In this document: positions 1 through 12,283 of the stretch, one piece after another
How the letters are laid out: the number at the start of each line of letters is the position of its first letter
Position numbering within the stretch: position 1 is the stretch's first letter
Source of the DNA: Cephalotrichum gorgonifer
Lineage: Eukaryota > Ascomycota > Sordariomycetes > Microascales > Microascaceae
Direction of reading: 5' to 3'
DNA length: 64,000 bases
Assembly: GCA_900312665.1 (NCBI GenBank)
Contig: ONZQ02000003.1
Location: 764,648 to 828,647 of the forward strand
Made by a program: the position numbers and the translations under genes
The notes under the pieces: model-generated
Seen by the model: only the letters and a program-made list of their open reading frames with translations
Told to the model about the DNA's origin: nothing
The model's database searches: none

Positions 1-1220
1 TCGAGTGCGCATAGGACCCAGCCGGATAACTCAGATTGCTTTTTCTTCCCATCTCCGGCGAGATCCATCCGATACATATGCACGATCTACTTGCACAGAA
101 CCGTATAATGACCTGTCGCCTTCCGGTGGGCCCCACGGCGAGCTCCACTCGTACCTACGGTAGCACGTACGCGTAGTAGCTCGTTGAGTACTCTAGTATC
201 TGGTGTCTGTCCAATAACAGAGACTTATTATCGCGGTCCCCCATTGTCCTCTGAACCAAGCTCTCGGTATTTCAGATGTAACCTATTAAGATAAGCTAGG
301 ACCAGTCATGGTACGTACCCCCCTGGCAGGTCTGTAAGTGTAACCCTCCGCATCCGAGGTCCCCAACAGTCTCTCGATGTCGCCATATCACCGCCCCCGA
401 GTTGGCTCCATCCAGTTGGAAAAGTCGAAACCCCGCCGTCAGGTGGGGAGAGCAGGGATGTCCTCTCGTTGGGCAAAGGTGTCAACCATGGTTTTTCTAT
501 CCCTACGTTGTTGATCATGATAGTAAATGTGACATCTTGCCAACGCACCCTCCCTCGTGCGTTCATGTTCATAGTAGCTGAGAACTAACTGTGTTCGCAC
601 TAACGCATCGGGGCTATCTCGATCTCTTGCCCGAGTACGAGTAAAGAATCGTCAACACCCGAGCTGAAGTCTCCGGGCTCCCTTTACCCGATAACCTCAT
701 AGCCCCACAAAGCTAGGAGCCTCGCATTTTTCTTCCGCTGGGCCAGAGAACCTGATGCATCATCGGTGTGCTGTAGCGTAGCATTATTGCTTCGATGCCT
801 AACTCTCCCTGCGTTTTCCTATTGAGGTAAAAGTGACCCAAAGTTAGCAAACGACACCCCACGTTATACCCGATACGGCACTCCTTACCACCCCCCTTGA
901 TCACAGCACACCAGCCATGGGATCGCCGTGGCTCCCCGCCCCGGCATGCCCAGTCTTCCTATCTACACCTGACTCTCTCAGTCAAACTCCAGGGTATCAA
1001 GTCGCTGATCTTTCAGCGGCAGTGGGATGCCGGCAGAAACGGCGTGGCATATGATTGCGTAACAAAAGTTCCTATCAGAATGTGTTGACAAGAAAGGAGT
1101 AACTCATGCTCATGGATATAAAGAGATGTCGAGACCCTCCTCTTGATACTGACACACCAACTCTCCAACCTTCTCGGCATCAACCACATACCGTCCACTT
1201 TAATACCCCCTCTCTTCAAC
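1..1220. other. Gene-free left flank
   Basis: No supportable coding region is present: the reading frames are short, overlap on both strands and lack recognisable motifs. The only feature I can point to is a TATAAA element at 1117-1122, about 100 bp upstream of the terpene synthase ATG. No telomeric repeat is seen at the edge. Confidence 0.6.
1117..1122 (+). promoter_or_regulatory. TATA-like box of the terpene synthase gene
   Basis: A TATAAA hexamer lies about 100 bp upstream of the chosen start codon at 1221, a plausible core-promoter distance for a fungal gene. This is a sequence match only. Confidence 0.35.
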
Positions 1221-2475
1221 ATGGATACCACCACGACTTTCGTCCTAGTTTGCCTCGCCGGCTTCGTTGTATCAGCAGGCTGGGACGCCCTCACTTCCAA
1301 ACAGCACTCGGCGGCGAAAGCACCCACTGCAGATGTCACATCGAAACAGAAGGAGCAGTATCCCCCCTCAAACTGGAAAGCAAAGTGCCACCCCCTTGAG
1401 CGCGAGGTCTCGGACAGCGTTCACGAGTACTTCCTCGAGGGGTGGAACTTCCGCAGCGAGAAGGACCGCGCCAAATTCCCCCGCCAGGGTCTAGCGACTT
1501 GGCACTGCTACGCTTTCCCCGAGGCCAAGGACGACCGCATTGAGGCCGGGGCTCGACTCTCGGTCATCCTTTTCTTGGTCGATGGTAAGTGCGAATCGAC
1601 GGTCTCGTCCCTTATAATTTCCCCCTTAAACCCCTTCGCCCCCTTCTCCCCTCTCTCCCAAGCTTCAAATTTAACTATTCCTCATGCTGGAGAGCAAACT
1701 TGTCATAACACAATTACCCCGTAGATGACCTCGAGCACATGTCCCTTGAAGAGGGTTCTGCCCTCATAGAACGCATCATCTCCATCGTAAGGGGAGACAT
1801 CAAGCCAGACCCGACCGTCCCCACCGAGAGGATGATGAGCGAAGTCTGGGACAACCTGGCCTCTATTGACGCTGTCCTAACCGACCAGATGAAGGAGCCG
1901 GCCATTACCTTCTGGCGCTCCCAGGTCGCCTCAGAGCGCCTCGCCCCTAAGACGGTGAGGTCGTATCTTCGGTACAGGGAGGACGACATTGCATCTGAGT
2001 GAGCCCACCTATCCTCCCAGTTTTCCTCTATAAGCCCAGGCTAACAAGTAGCCCCAGGCTCCTCTGCGCAATCCAACGCTTCTCAAACTCCCAGCACCTC
2101 CCCCCGGCGACCGTACCACTCCTCTCACCCATCCACAAGAACTACTCCAACTGCATAACCGTCATCAACGACATCTGCTCTTACGCAAAGGAAATCGCCG
2201 CCGCACACGCCTCGTCGCAAGAGGGCTCGGCCCTCTGCTCCGCCGTACAGGTTCTCTCTGACGAGACCTTCCTCCCCGCCGAGAGCGCCAAGACGGTTCT
2301 GTGGACCATGTGCCGCGAGTGGGAGCTCAACCACGAGCGCATGGCTAAAGAGCTGGGGAAGGTAAAGGGCTGCGAGGGTGTGTTGATGGAGTACCTTGAG
2401 GGACTAAAGTTGCAGATTAGCGGCACCGAGGAGTGGAGTTTGACTAGTTTGAGGTACAACCGGCTGATGGAATGA
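1221..2475 (+). CDS. Class I terpene synthase (sesquiterpene cyclase type), 351 aa
   Basis: Model join(1221..1584,1725..1998,2058..2475); all junctions keep phase (GTAAGT and GTGAGC donors, CTAAC branch point at 2041). The family ionises a prenyl diphosphate (usually farnesyl-PP) with three Mg2+ ions and cyclises it in the cytosol. Splicing of exons 1 and 2 creates the aspartate-rich motif VDDLEH at about residues 120-125. The NSE triad reads NDICSYAKE, starting at N250, and fits NDxxSxxKE exactly. Length is normal for the fungal PF19086-like group. The upstream in-frame ATG at 1143 is rejected because residues from 1221 give a compact N-terminus. The D-rich motif looks one residue short of canonical DDxx[DE], so either this is a variant or the first junction is slightly different. 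Product unknown. No P450 or other tailoring gene follows within 15 kb. Confidence 0.85.
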
Positions 2476-3399
2476 TGAGGGGGGCAAATGTGACGGTAAG
2501 GGGTGGTACCAAAACAACGCGTACGGGGTGGCTCTTTTTTTCCCCCCCTCTCCGCTGTTCTGCGTGCGTGCGTTTTTGCGTGCTTCTTGGATACTTCAGG
2601 GCCGCTCCTCGAATACTGGGCATGGTGATCTGGGCGAATTTAGTCGAGTCCTTTCGTTATAGCGTTGCTCTCACGATTCTGGGAGCCTAAATTTGATAGT
2701 CAATTTCCCCCAAGCAGCCTGTGTAGACAATTCAAGCCAGACTCCGAGGAGGTTTAGGACCATTCGCTCCTCTTCTCTACCAAGTGGCTAAACCCTCACC
2801 ACCCTTGTCAACGTCTAAGCCCCCGTACGGAGAGAGACGGGCTAGTCAATCGCAGAAATAGTAGATAACTAAGAAATGGCGGCGATCGAGTTGGTGGCTG
2901 GGCGCTCGACTAACCAAGCAACGTCTGGCCGAATGTGGCATAGCTCCATCGGTGTAGGTATGACGACGACGCCACCACGCACGCACATTGTCAAGACCAT
3001 ATGAGCTTGCCCCCAAGGGTGGTCATCAACTAGCAACTGAAGCACCGCATGAAAAAAAGGTTTGTTCTGGAAGGCCCGAGTGATTTGGGATCAGCTGAAT
3101 GGCATCAGGATCGCTTGCTTCACCAAGGTCGAGTCAAGCACCATAAAGCGATAGCAAGATAGCAACCAGTGTTCCATTAACTCCACCCAATAGCAACTGG
3201 AGAACGCTATGAACAGGACCATGCAAAAGTCTACAAGAATAGTACAATACAAGGCAAACAACCCCCATGAAAAAATTTGAAACCGCATGCATCTCCGCTC
3301 CGCTCAATGGTGCATCAGCAACACAAAGGTATCATGGCATGCCTAACGGCTACCTCTAGAAATATGCAATAGTCGCTCGACCGACTTCGAGCTCGCTTC
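2476..3399. other. Intergenic, convergent gene ends
   Basis: This is the space between the 3' ends of the terpene synthase (plus) and chitin deacetylase (minus). Only short frames without motifs occur, so it probably holds 3' UTRs and spacer. Confidence 0.5.
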
Positions 3400-4862
3400 T
3401 CAAAACATGGCCACAACACCGACCATTATTGCCACGACCGCGTATAAGACCCCCGGCGACCTCGTGGGTATCGTGGCGGAAGACTCCCGGTACCTGCTAC
3501 CTTTGACATCGTCGTCGTATTCAAAGTCGACTTCGTCCTCAAGATAGTCTTCATCTGGCTTAGCAGCTGCGCCCGCGGTGGGGTTGAATTTCCCTTTGGT
3601 GGTAGACTTGGTGGAGGTCCGAGAAGGCTGGGTGGGAGCAACCGGGAAGCTCGAAACACCAGCCTGATGATATTTCTCCTTCGCCTGTAGACCACTTTTG
3701 CCCAGGGCGGCGGCTCTGATGGCTGCCATTTCAACGGCCCCCCCAGTCACCGCGTTCCGATACCAATTACCCACTGAATCGCCCAGGCATTCTCCGACCG
3801 TCACCAGTCGGTATCCCGCGCCAGATGCCTTGTCGATCATGAACTGCGTGAGATCACGGACTGTGTCCTGGTGAATGTCGTGTGCCAAGGTGATGATTCC
3901 AGAGGACTGAGGGCTGCTATTTGCGAGGCCGAAATCGTAATTTTGTCTAGCCTGCCAGACATCGACTTGCCAATCCTTGGTGTCAAGATTATAATTCGCC
4001 TGCAGAAAGAGTTAAATACAGTTCCTTACTTGAGAAGAGGAATGGGTATGGTTGCAAGTAGTGTGGACTTACAACATGGTATCCCCGTGCTCCCAACGCC
4101 GCGATACAGCCTTCTCCACACCCAGTGTACGGGGGCCGGTAATACGTAGGGAAGAAGCCAAACAGGTCGGCCAACGCTGTCTCGAGCTTGGCAATTTGGA
4201 ATTGCTGTTCCTGGACACTGATGCTTTCCATGTTCTCATGGCTCCAAGAGTGACTGGCGATTTGGTGTCCCTCGGCAAGCATCCGTCGGAGCATCGCGGG
4301 ATTTTCAGTGTTTGGGTCATTGACGGGACCTTTGGCCCCGTTCATACCGGTGACGAAGAAGGTGACGACAACTCCGTTCTGGCTGAGGAGGTCGAGAAGC
4401 TCGTTGGTGTAGTGGTATGGCCCGTCATCAAAGGTGATGGCCATGGTTCCCGGGATCGTGCAAGATGTGATATCAACGCCGTAGGGAACATTTCCGAACT
4501 TGAGTCGCGGCGTTTTGTCAGTATTAGGACCGCTTGGAAAGATGTTTCCGTGGCAGGCAGGTCCGTATTCGAGCTGACATCCGGGTGCTGTGCAATATTC
4601 TCCCCCAGTTCCGCAGAATCCCTAGGCACAAAAATTAGTATCCCCATCACGTAGAAGTCAAATAGGGGGTACGAACACCCTGAGAGCAGCAGAGGCCTTC
4701 ATCACAGCTTCCGATGCCGGGGCCACATGCACCTCCACTCTCAACCCTCTTCAAAAGGTTGGGTAGGCCGGCCAACGAATCGTGTGAAGGAAAACGAGTA
4801 GCGTGGCTGGTTGTGATCCCAGCCACAGCTAGAAAGCCGCCGGCGCTAGCGAGTGATAGCAT
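3400..4862 (-). CDS. Secreted chitin deacetylase: CBM18 plus NodB (CE4) domain, probable GPI anchor
   Basis: Model complement(join(3400..3999,4073..4621,4677..4862)), 444 aa. It removes N-acetyl groups from chitin, making chitosan at the cell wall. Residues 1-20 form a signal peptide. A chitin-binding CBM18 (about 44-80) carries the Cys pattern CGPGIGSC, GLCCSQ, GFCG, crossing intron 1. The CE4 domain shows TFDDGP (about 125-130), SHSWSH (about 185-190, metal histidines), YRPPY (about 224), DVW and TLAHD. A Ser/Thr-rich and acidic linker precedes a hydrophobic C-terminus (VLYAVVAIMVGVVAMF), typical of a GPI signal. Start 4862 was chosen over 4988 because it begins directly with the signal peptide. 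The donor of intron 1 must be GTTCGT to keep CBM18 spacing and frame, which is a weak site; that junction is the least certain part. Confidence 0.88.
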
Positions 4863-6752
4863 ACTGCGATCAGGTCTGGGGGATGAAACGAGTGCTCTCT
4901 GATTTCTTTGCGATGGAAGAATCGAGTGATGGTGGTAGAATGTAGCTTCGGATGGCTCTGCCAACGGAACCGGTAAGTCTGACGTCAAAGGTAGCCGGTG
5001 GACAAGGACTATATATTCAGGTTATTGAAGAGCTAACACAGTGGACAACGCCGAGCCGACCAGCGGGACGGCATTCCAAATACAGATGTGGGAGAAAACG
5101 AGCGAATGGAGATAAAGATTGGGGGACTAGAGTCGCCTGACAGGAGTGAACGCAAACATCACGGCTCTAAGGATTTGCTCATGTTTCCCTGGAAGCTTCC
5201 GAGCCAGCGCGTTGCTCCTACTTTCCGTCCTTTGACGATGGCCGCTGAAGCTCTCGGGGTTAGGTCTGACGGTTGCTCCTTCCCTGTCTCGGTCTCGGCA
5301 CTTTCTTTGTTGCGCCATGAGAAGTAGAGAAGCGACGGACGCAGACACCGGAGCAAGTCGAGGATGGTTGTGGGAACCACAATGCTACAAGGTGGATACT
5401 ATTTATCAATATGGACGAGGGATGCCTGATCGAAGTCGCGGATACGATAGAGTAAAGTACCTTGGGGAATGCCGGGACCTAGCGCCCTCTTAGGTAGTTG
5501 AACTTGACCTGCAGAGATCTAGCGCTAAACCTGGCGCGTTGCATGGTCGTGCTTGCCTCTTATTCTCGTGGCCCAGAGGATGGCTACTTGCTCGTTAGTT
5601 GCCCACGGCGCTTGAGCCAGTGCTATCCACTTACGCAGGTCACGCCGATCACAACATAGGGAGGCAAGAGCGACACTCTGTTTCCGATGATGCTGTGTGC
5701 ATGCGACATCTGTGCTTCTGCGCAAAGCCCTCCCTCCCAAGACAAGTGGTGAGCAGGCATTCGCACACGCGATTTATATGCTATGTGTGCTGGCTGGGAA
5801 CTGACGTGGGGACAGATATGGGCCGAAGACGACAGTATGATAAACATGAGGATTGAAGACATAGATTCGAATGACGGCCGGGCTTGACATGTTAGACTGA
5901 TCCAGTCGTGTCTCGGGGCATAAGTTGTTTCGGGAACATGCACAAAAGGGGGTTATTTGTTTTACAATGTATCTTGGATGGAAGTCACGGCCGATACAAA
6001 TGCTCATCCGAAGCACATGTTGCGGAACGTGCAAGGTGCTAGTCTCTGTTCCTTTCCAAACTCGAGGTCGTTAAGTCCGCCGCTCCTTCTGGCCTCTGCT
6101 TCCCCCGGGTCCTGGAAGGAGGTTGGATTTTGGGCGAGTCCTGCGTGTGCTGCTCCTGCCAAGTCAGGCCTAATCCGTCCAACATCAGAAAGAGACCATC
6201 GCCTGTTTACTAATCACGGTGACGGACCCAGGCTAGGATTCTCCAAGACCAAGTCGGAAACGAGAGAGCAGCGGCAATTGCCTGCCAGAAACATTTGTTC
6301 TCTTTTAATCGCAATCATATCATCGATTCGCTTGCTATTTGATAGTGTCTTCAAAAAATCCTAATGAACTTCTCGAAATACCCCGCCCGCCCTAACGGCT
6401 GGATGCGAAGATGCCGTGCCTTTCCATTCGTCCCCGATCTATCTCGAAAGCGGTAAAAATGCAACGACCCCAGCTTCATGAACCCATGAGACCCTATCAA
6501 TATGCTGAAGTATGCTTCGTAACAATCATGTGCCGCGAAAACGGAAGTCCCGTTCTAAACATATCCATCAATCCGCCCCATCCCCAGCGAACAAGCGAGA
6601 AGGACGTGGCCTCGCTTTCATCGTATTCATACACGTAATCAACGTAGATCCAAAACAAGCCACAAAATGCATGCAAAATAACCTCCAGGAAAAATATGCA
6701 AAGCGTCCAGGTATTTAAACACAGCGACACGGCCCTTGAGTGTTCTCACATC
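4863..6752. other. Long intergenic region upstream of the chitin deacetylase
   Basis: About 1.9 kb with no frame that looks coding: candidates are under 140 codons, lack motifs and overlap on opposite strands. It should contain the chitin deacetylase promoter and the NIPA 3' UTR. No repeat or RNA gene was recognised. Confidence 0.5.
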
Positions 6753-9007
6753 TCATATAAATGCTCCACCTGGCGGTCTATCCTTTTCAGCAGGTAGAGG
6801 GGGTAGGGGGTGTGAGTGCGACGTTCCCGATTGGCTCCCACTCCGGCTTCGGCTCCCGCTCCGGCTCTTGTTGTGTCCCCTCGGCCGCGGGCTACTCTCG
6901 GAACCATCGCTACCTCGCTCGTCGCTGCCCCGCCGGGGTGGCGTTGTTATCCCACGGCCATATCGCGATGTATCCACGGGGGGTGACACCTTGACTCGGG
7001 TTTTATCCTCGTCAGTGCCCTCCTCCTCTGCTTCTTCGAACCGAGGGAAGTCCGTTATGACTCGGGAGTCGCCCTTAACGAGTCCGATGCGCTCTTCTTC
7101 AGTGGAGGACTTCGCTTGTTGGTTCGAGTAGCCACGGTGTCTAGTGACGGGGCGGGAGTGGCGAAGACTCCGGTCGGGACTCGGATGCTCCTCGCCGGCT
7201 ATCGGGGGTGGCGGTGTGTGTCTCCTGAATATGTTTTGGAACGAGAACTGACGGCGCGGAGACGCAGACAAGGAGTCCCCACTCCCGCCTGGAACAGCAA
7301 GCCGGCCCTCGGCACCATGGTACTCCGTGTCCTGAGTAGGTGCAAGGCCGTAGCGGTGCCCGCGGGAGCCCTGGTGACTGCTAGGCTCGTCGGGGTGTTG
7401 GCCAGGGACGGCGATCTCGGTGAGGGGGAAGGGCTGCATCGGGCTACCCAGCTTGTTCTCTGAAGGAAAGCCGGCCGTCGAGAGGGTGCTGCCGCCTCGA
7501 CTCCTGCCACGAATGGTACCGGCAATGTTGGCGAAAAAGTTGGGCGTGCGCAGCACGTCGCTCTCACGCTCCCATGCTGCCATCTCCTCCAAGGTAGGGA
7601 AGTGCGACATGCCCAACGGCGGGTGCGGGGTGTGCTGGGGCTCTGTGAAGGGCGCCCCGAGTCCGGACGACCTCGACGGCGAATGCGTCCCTGGGCGAGT
7701 AGAGCCTGGACGAGTGGAGATGGTACGTCTTCGTCGGATGCCATCCCATTCGTACAATGGTCTACCTTCGCCGACGGGCTCCAGCTGCTCCATGACCTTG
7801 GCCTCATGCAGTCGCTTGAGCTCCTCGGCTTCCCATCTCTGCCTCGCCTGAGATATCCGTCTCACAATGGCGGCGGTACCGCGGATTGCGTCCGCCTTGG
7901 GCTCGGTTTCGGGCTCTCTCTGCTCGGCAATCGTCTGGATCTGGTCTAGGTCGCCCTTGAACAGCGCGGTGTCTGGAACGTCCTTTGCGGACTTGGAAAG
8001 TTGGAGCAATACGACACCCGCGCAGATGGTTAAGAAGCCACCGATCATAGTGATGATCTGGACCGGTGTCCCACTGAACCCACGGAATAGGACGATGGAG
8101 CTAATAATTGTCGTGGTGGTGAAGTAGACGTAGTAGGTGGGCGTGACCAACGCCGCGTTGAAGATGTTCAAGGCTTTCTAATTCCGGGCATTAGTAGGAT
8201 GTCCTGTCGCCTAGCAAAAGACGTACTCACATTCAGGAAGATGATTTCGGTAACAAGCGTGCAGACGACGAACACAAAAAGAACGTAGAGGAACCACTGG
8301 TTGAACTGGGGGGTTCCCCCAGCTTGCGCAATGATGGCGGCGCCCAGTCCTTGGATGGCAACCACGCTGAGCCCTCCTACCCAGCTACATATGGAAATGT
8401 AGACGAGCATGTTCTTCTTGCCCCACCGAGGGCCGGCATAGAACGCAGCGATGATGGAGCCGACAATAATGACACCGGCGTAGCTGAGGAACGCGGGGTG
8501 GATCACAAAGCCTTGCATCTGCTGGATATTGGCGACTGGGGAGTTCTCGGGTACGTTGAGAACGATGACCACGGATCCCACAATGCAGAGAAAGCAGGCG
8601 ACCTTCCCGACCATGCTCAGCCTCTCCTTCAAGAATATAGCCGAAAGAATCGTCGCGACGACGACCGACAACGCACCGAGGGGCGTGACGAGGATGGCAT
8701 CAGTAAAGGCGTAGGCCACGAAGTTCAGGATCTCTCCGAGAATCATCAAGGTCATCCCTCCCCACCACCAGAAGTTCTTCAAATACCCATATCCCTCTCC
8801 CGGCTCCTCATTGTATTTTTCGTTGGCTTTCAACAGCCCAAACTTCTTTACCACAAACGAAGTGCCGATGAACAGTCCGGAGCAGACGGCGAGTATGATT
8901 CCGATCGTGCGGAATATCGGTGGTCGCGTGGCTGCTTGGGGGTCCGCGACACCCGACCTTGCGTAGATTGCGCTCGCGGAGGCGAGGATTTCGGTCGAGG
9001 CGTCCAT
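6753..9007 (-). CDS. NIPA-family (DUF803) magnesium transporter with long disordered tail, 733 aa
   Basis: Model complement(join(6753..8177,8231..9007)); the 53-nt intron (GTGAGT/ATTAG) falls within the membrane domain. Residues 30 to about 340 hold a series of hydrophobic helices of EamA/DMT-like design with family hallmarks: SGLFIGTSFVVKK near the first helix, YAFTDAILVTPLGALSVV, and FLKERLSMVGK. NIPA proteins move Mg2+ and some other divalent ions across plasma or endosomal membranes. After about residue 340 follows a 390-residue Ser/Pro/Arg/Glu-rich tail, ending in an RS-like stretch (SRSGSRSRSGSQSG), with no recognisable domain; it is probably cytosolic and regulatory. Fungal NIPA homologues commonly carry such tails. 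The start at 9007 gives a short hydrophilic N-terminus before helix 1. Confidence 0.88.
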
Positions 9008-11159
9008 AATGTGGACGGTAGGCGCGCGGTGGCGACAGAGCGCCCGGGCGGAGTTATCGAGAACGTGGTCCTCGGTTCAATATCGGATTCGTTCAGCCTC
9101 GTGCTTCATGGGGAGTAGGGATAGGTAGGAGCCGATAGGAGTCGCTAGGAGTCGGTAGGTTAACGGGATGTGTTGGATATGTCCGGAATTCGAGGAGGGT
9201 GAAGTTCAACTCGATGTCATGACAGGGCGGAGCGGATTATCTGTTGTGTTTCCCAGCGGCCGGAAGTTTGGGGCCGTGATCTTCGATCTCGAGGGTAGGG
9301 GTGGGACTCGGGGTGTTTGGGCCTGTTTGGAGTGCCAGATCCACGGACCTCGATCAGACCGTCGTACGGAACAAATCTGACCACAAAGGATGACGGCCCG
9401 GGTGAGGATCTGCCCTCGCACAGGACTTTTTCTGACCCTGTTGCCGACCTTGAAGGGCGGTTAGTGACGCACGTATGGCTTGAGACGTCAGTCGTGAGAG
9501 GAACCTGGTAGCCAAGACAAGGCCAGATGTGTGGCGCTAGGAAGGTCGATTCGAGGGGGAGGGATCGTTGCTTGGTATTGTCTGGGTCAAGGACGTCACA
9601 GACGCACAGAAATTTCGGAATTTCGTCTCGAAACCCTTGGAAGGTCACAGGCAAGGGGTATACAGGACGCTGGGGGCAGAGGAAGATATGAAGAGATCGT
9701 ATTGAGGTTCACACAGGTGCATAACTGGAAGCTGACGACAATGAAAAGGATACGAGTACATGCAATAATTGCGGGTACGTACGAGTACGGGGGAGGGAAA
9801 GGGACTTGAGCAGCAATCCCAGGCCAACGGGCGGGCCCAGCCTAACAAGCTTCTGCTGGAAACAAGGTTCGTCGGGGAACCAGCCAAATCCGGGCGGTTG
9901 CAAGGGACAACCACGACCCTGAGAGGTTGGAATTGGAGGGAAGTGGGGCCCCTCCAACTTGGATTTTGCCGGACAAAAAGGTTGCCGCCACAGTCGGCTG
10001 GCTGAGGGTGCTTCGTTGTTGTGGGTGGGTGGTAGTTAAAGCCCCACCGATAGATTAGCCATGGCTGATTGGTCGATCGCTCTGCCCCTCAAACAGGGAC
10101 GAGGTTTTGGGTCTTTTTTCATGATTCCCTCCCGTCTCGTCTCCCCGCCCCACGCCCCGTCTCCTGAATGAGTCGTGGCTCTTCGCCAGATCTTGCTAAC
10201 CTTGCCTTGCCACCGTTTGGCAGCAAGTTCGGCCTATTCTTACCCAGATCGACTGCGTTTCTGGTACCGGAGATCCCGCTCCTTTCGTCCTTTGGCAATC
10301 ATGGCGTGGTGTGGCTCGAAATCGTGAAGAAGCCAGGCCCGACCGACCATCCGCCGCCCGTTGATGTCGCAATCCTACTACGACCCCAGGCCGATAAACG
10401 AGTACGAGCACGACTTGTACGAGCAAGAAGGATTGGATCCATTCAACAGAAAATACCACCCACGCTAAATGCAGAGCTGAGTATGCACAAAGACACAGCC
10501 CCAAGCCGTGCGTCACCCAACCCCGTATCCTTAAAGAGCTTGCATCGTTCGCCACTGCCAGAACCAGCCGGTACGGAGTACATGAGTACATGGACGTTTC
10601 GTTCTATTCTTGGTTTGGCACTTGAGCCGCCAAAAAAAGCCACCTGTCTGCCACCCGCCCCACCCACATTTCAAGGGGTTGACTTACTTGGCCACCTGTT
10701 TTAGGCCCAGACCCAAAAGATTGATTTTGGAACATGGAGGGTGTGACAGTGTGGTTTGGGCCGTAAGTTCCACCTGATATCGACCATTGCCAGCCCGGAG
10801 TCTGGAACACTTCATGAAGTCCCTTCTGTCTTCCCACACAAGCGCCACACTGGCCAACACTAGCCACAGAATGCCCATCAAGCCACGCTCTTACATGTTG
10901 ACTACTGCCTCCTGGTATAACAGTGCGAACTTTCAGTCTAGATTCTTAGTACTGTACCCTGCTCTCTAGTACACCGTAATCGGCGTCGGGTTCGCAGAAA
11001 CTCATTCATCTAATGAGCAGCCCACGACCTGTTTGGGTGCGGCACAAACGTATGGCATTGACTTGGTGGTTATAAGGAGCAGCAGGAAACGGCGCAGATT
11101 CTCATACTCTATCTCCATCTAGATACTTGTGGGTTTCCTTGGCTAGGCCACAACATCCT
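9008..11159. other. Intergenic, 2.1 kb, no gene seen
   Basis: This separates the NIPA gene start from the alcohol dehydrogenase stop. The longest frame (10168-10704, plus) is Pro/Ser-rich without motifs and has an overlapping frame on the other strand, so I do not call it. No tRNA or repeat was recognised. Confidence 0.5.
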
Positions 11160-12283
11160 TCACTCCGGCACAAGGACAGCCCTGTAGCGTACGTTCCCGC
11201 TGTCCAGTTTGTCCATGGCCTCTTTGATCCCCTCCTCGGTCATGGGGAACTTCTCAATCACAGGCTTGATCTTATGCAGGGCCGCAAAGGCAAGCATCTC
11301 GCGATGCACAGCCCTCGTGGCCACAATCGACCCCTGAATCCTGATACCCGCCAGAAGCAGCGGCAAGTATGGGATCACCAAGTCCCCTGAGGCCACCGAA
11401 AGTGGGTAAATCTTTGACCTGGGCGCCATCATCGGCAAGAGAGCCTCCCAATCAGGCTGCACCGATGTCGTGACTAGAAGCCGCGACAGTGGCCATACCT
11501 CCCCGTCGGCGCTTGTGGTTTTGTCCTTGTTCATGACGATGAACCTGTGCGCACCGAGCTCCATCGCCTGATCCCTCTTCCTGTCAGAGCCGGAGATCAC
11601 AACGACACGGCAACCCATCTTCGCCGCGAATTGGATGGCTAGGTGACCCAGACCGCCGACACCCATGATCCCCACTGTATCGGTGGGCCTGAGGTCCTGT
11701 AGAGCCGTGAAAACGGTGGCGCCGCCGCACTGCAGGGGAGCGGCGTCCTCGTCGCTGATGGAGTCAGGCGTAGGATGTAAGAAGGCCTCACGCCAGATGG
11801 CAAGGGACGAGAAGCTGCCCTGGTCGAAATTGGCAGTACCGAACATGGAACGCTTGTCGCAGAAAATCTCCTCTCCCCGGACGCACTCGAGGCAGTGACC
11901 GCAGCTATCGGTCTCGTAGCCCCATCCCACGCGGTCCCCCTTCTTCAGGTGCTTGACACCCGGCCCAACCTCTTCGACCACGCCAACGCCTTCATGGCCT
12001 AGAACCATGTCTTGAGTTTTCTGGGATACATGTTAGTCTGGGGAGCGGCATAGCTATACCGGAGGGCGGGCCGAACTAACATAGTGCAGATCTATCATAC
12101 TGTTAGCCGCCATTGGATAAATCAAAGGTCAGCATTTATGGAAAAGGACTTACCAGTTCCGCATAGGCCGGATGCCGTGACCCGGACCAGGACTTGGTCA
12201 CCAGCGAGTTCATCTGGTTTCGTGGTAATGCTCTTGCGAGCGACACCTCCCTCGGAGCCCTTGAATACGGTGAAAGATCGCAT
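11160..12283 (-). CDS. Zinc-dependent alcohol dehydrogenase (MDR superfamily), 333 aa, with an 11-nt microexon
   Basis: Model complement(join(11160..12020,12081..12091,12154..12283)). It is an NAD(P)-dependent alcohol/aldehyde oxidoreductase of the cytosolic GroES-like MDR family. Catalytic-zinc ligands are visible as GLCGTDLHY (C41, D44, H46) and GHEGVG (H56, E57). The structural-zinc lobe has four cysteines (C87, C90, C93, C101; pattern CGHCLEC...C). The Rossmann turn is GVGGLGHLA. The middle exon is only 11 nt and encodes most of D-L-H-Y; without it the catalytic loop and the frame are lost. Both flanking introns have good sites (GTAAGT and GTTAGT donors, CTAAC branch points). It starts 604 bp from, and diverges from, a Zn2Cys6 regulator, which may control it. 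Confidence 0.87.

Noticed and set aside
3400..6750. Idea that the terpene synthase and chitin deacetylase form a biosynthetic cluster
   Set aside because: Chitin deacetylase and NIPA transporter are ordinary cell-wall and ion-transport genes; no tailoring enzyme, transporter of metabolites or regulator is next to the synthase.
8324..9118. 264-codon frame antisense to the NIPA transporter
   Set aside because: Charged, motif-free composition (many Asp/His/Arg) explained by the complementary strand of the membrane protein gene.
10168..10704. 178-codon plus-strand frame in the 9-11 kb spacer
   Set aside because: Pro/Ser-rich, no domain motif, no splice context, and an overlapping 131-codon frame on the other strand.
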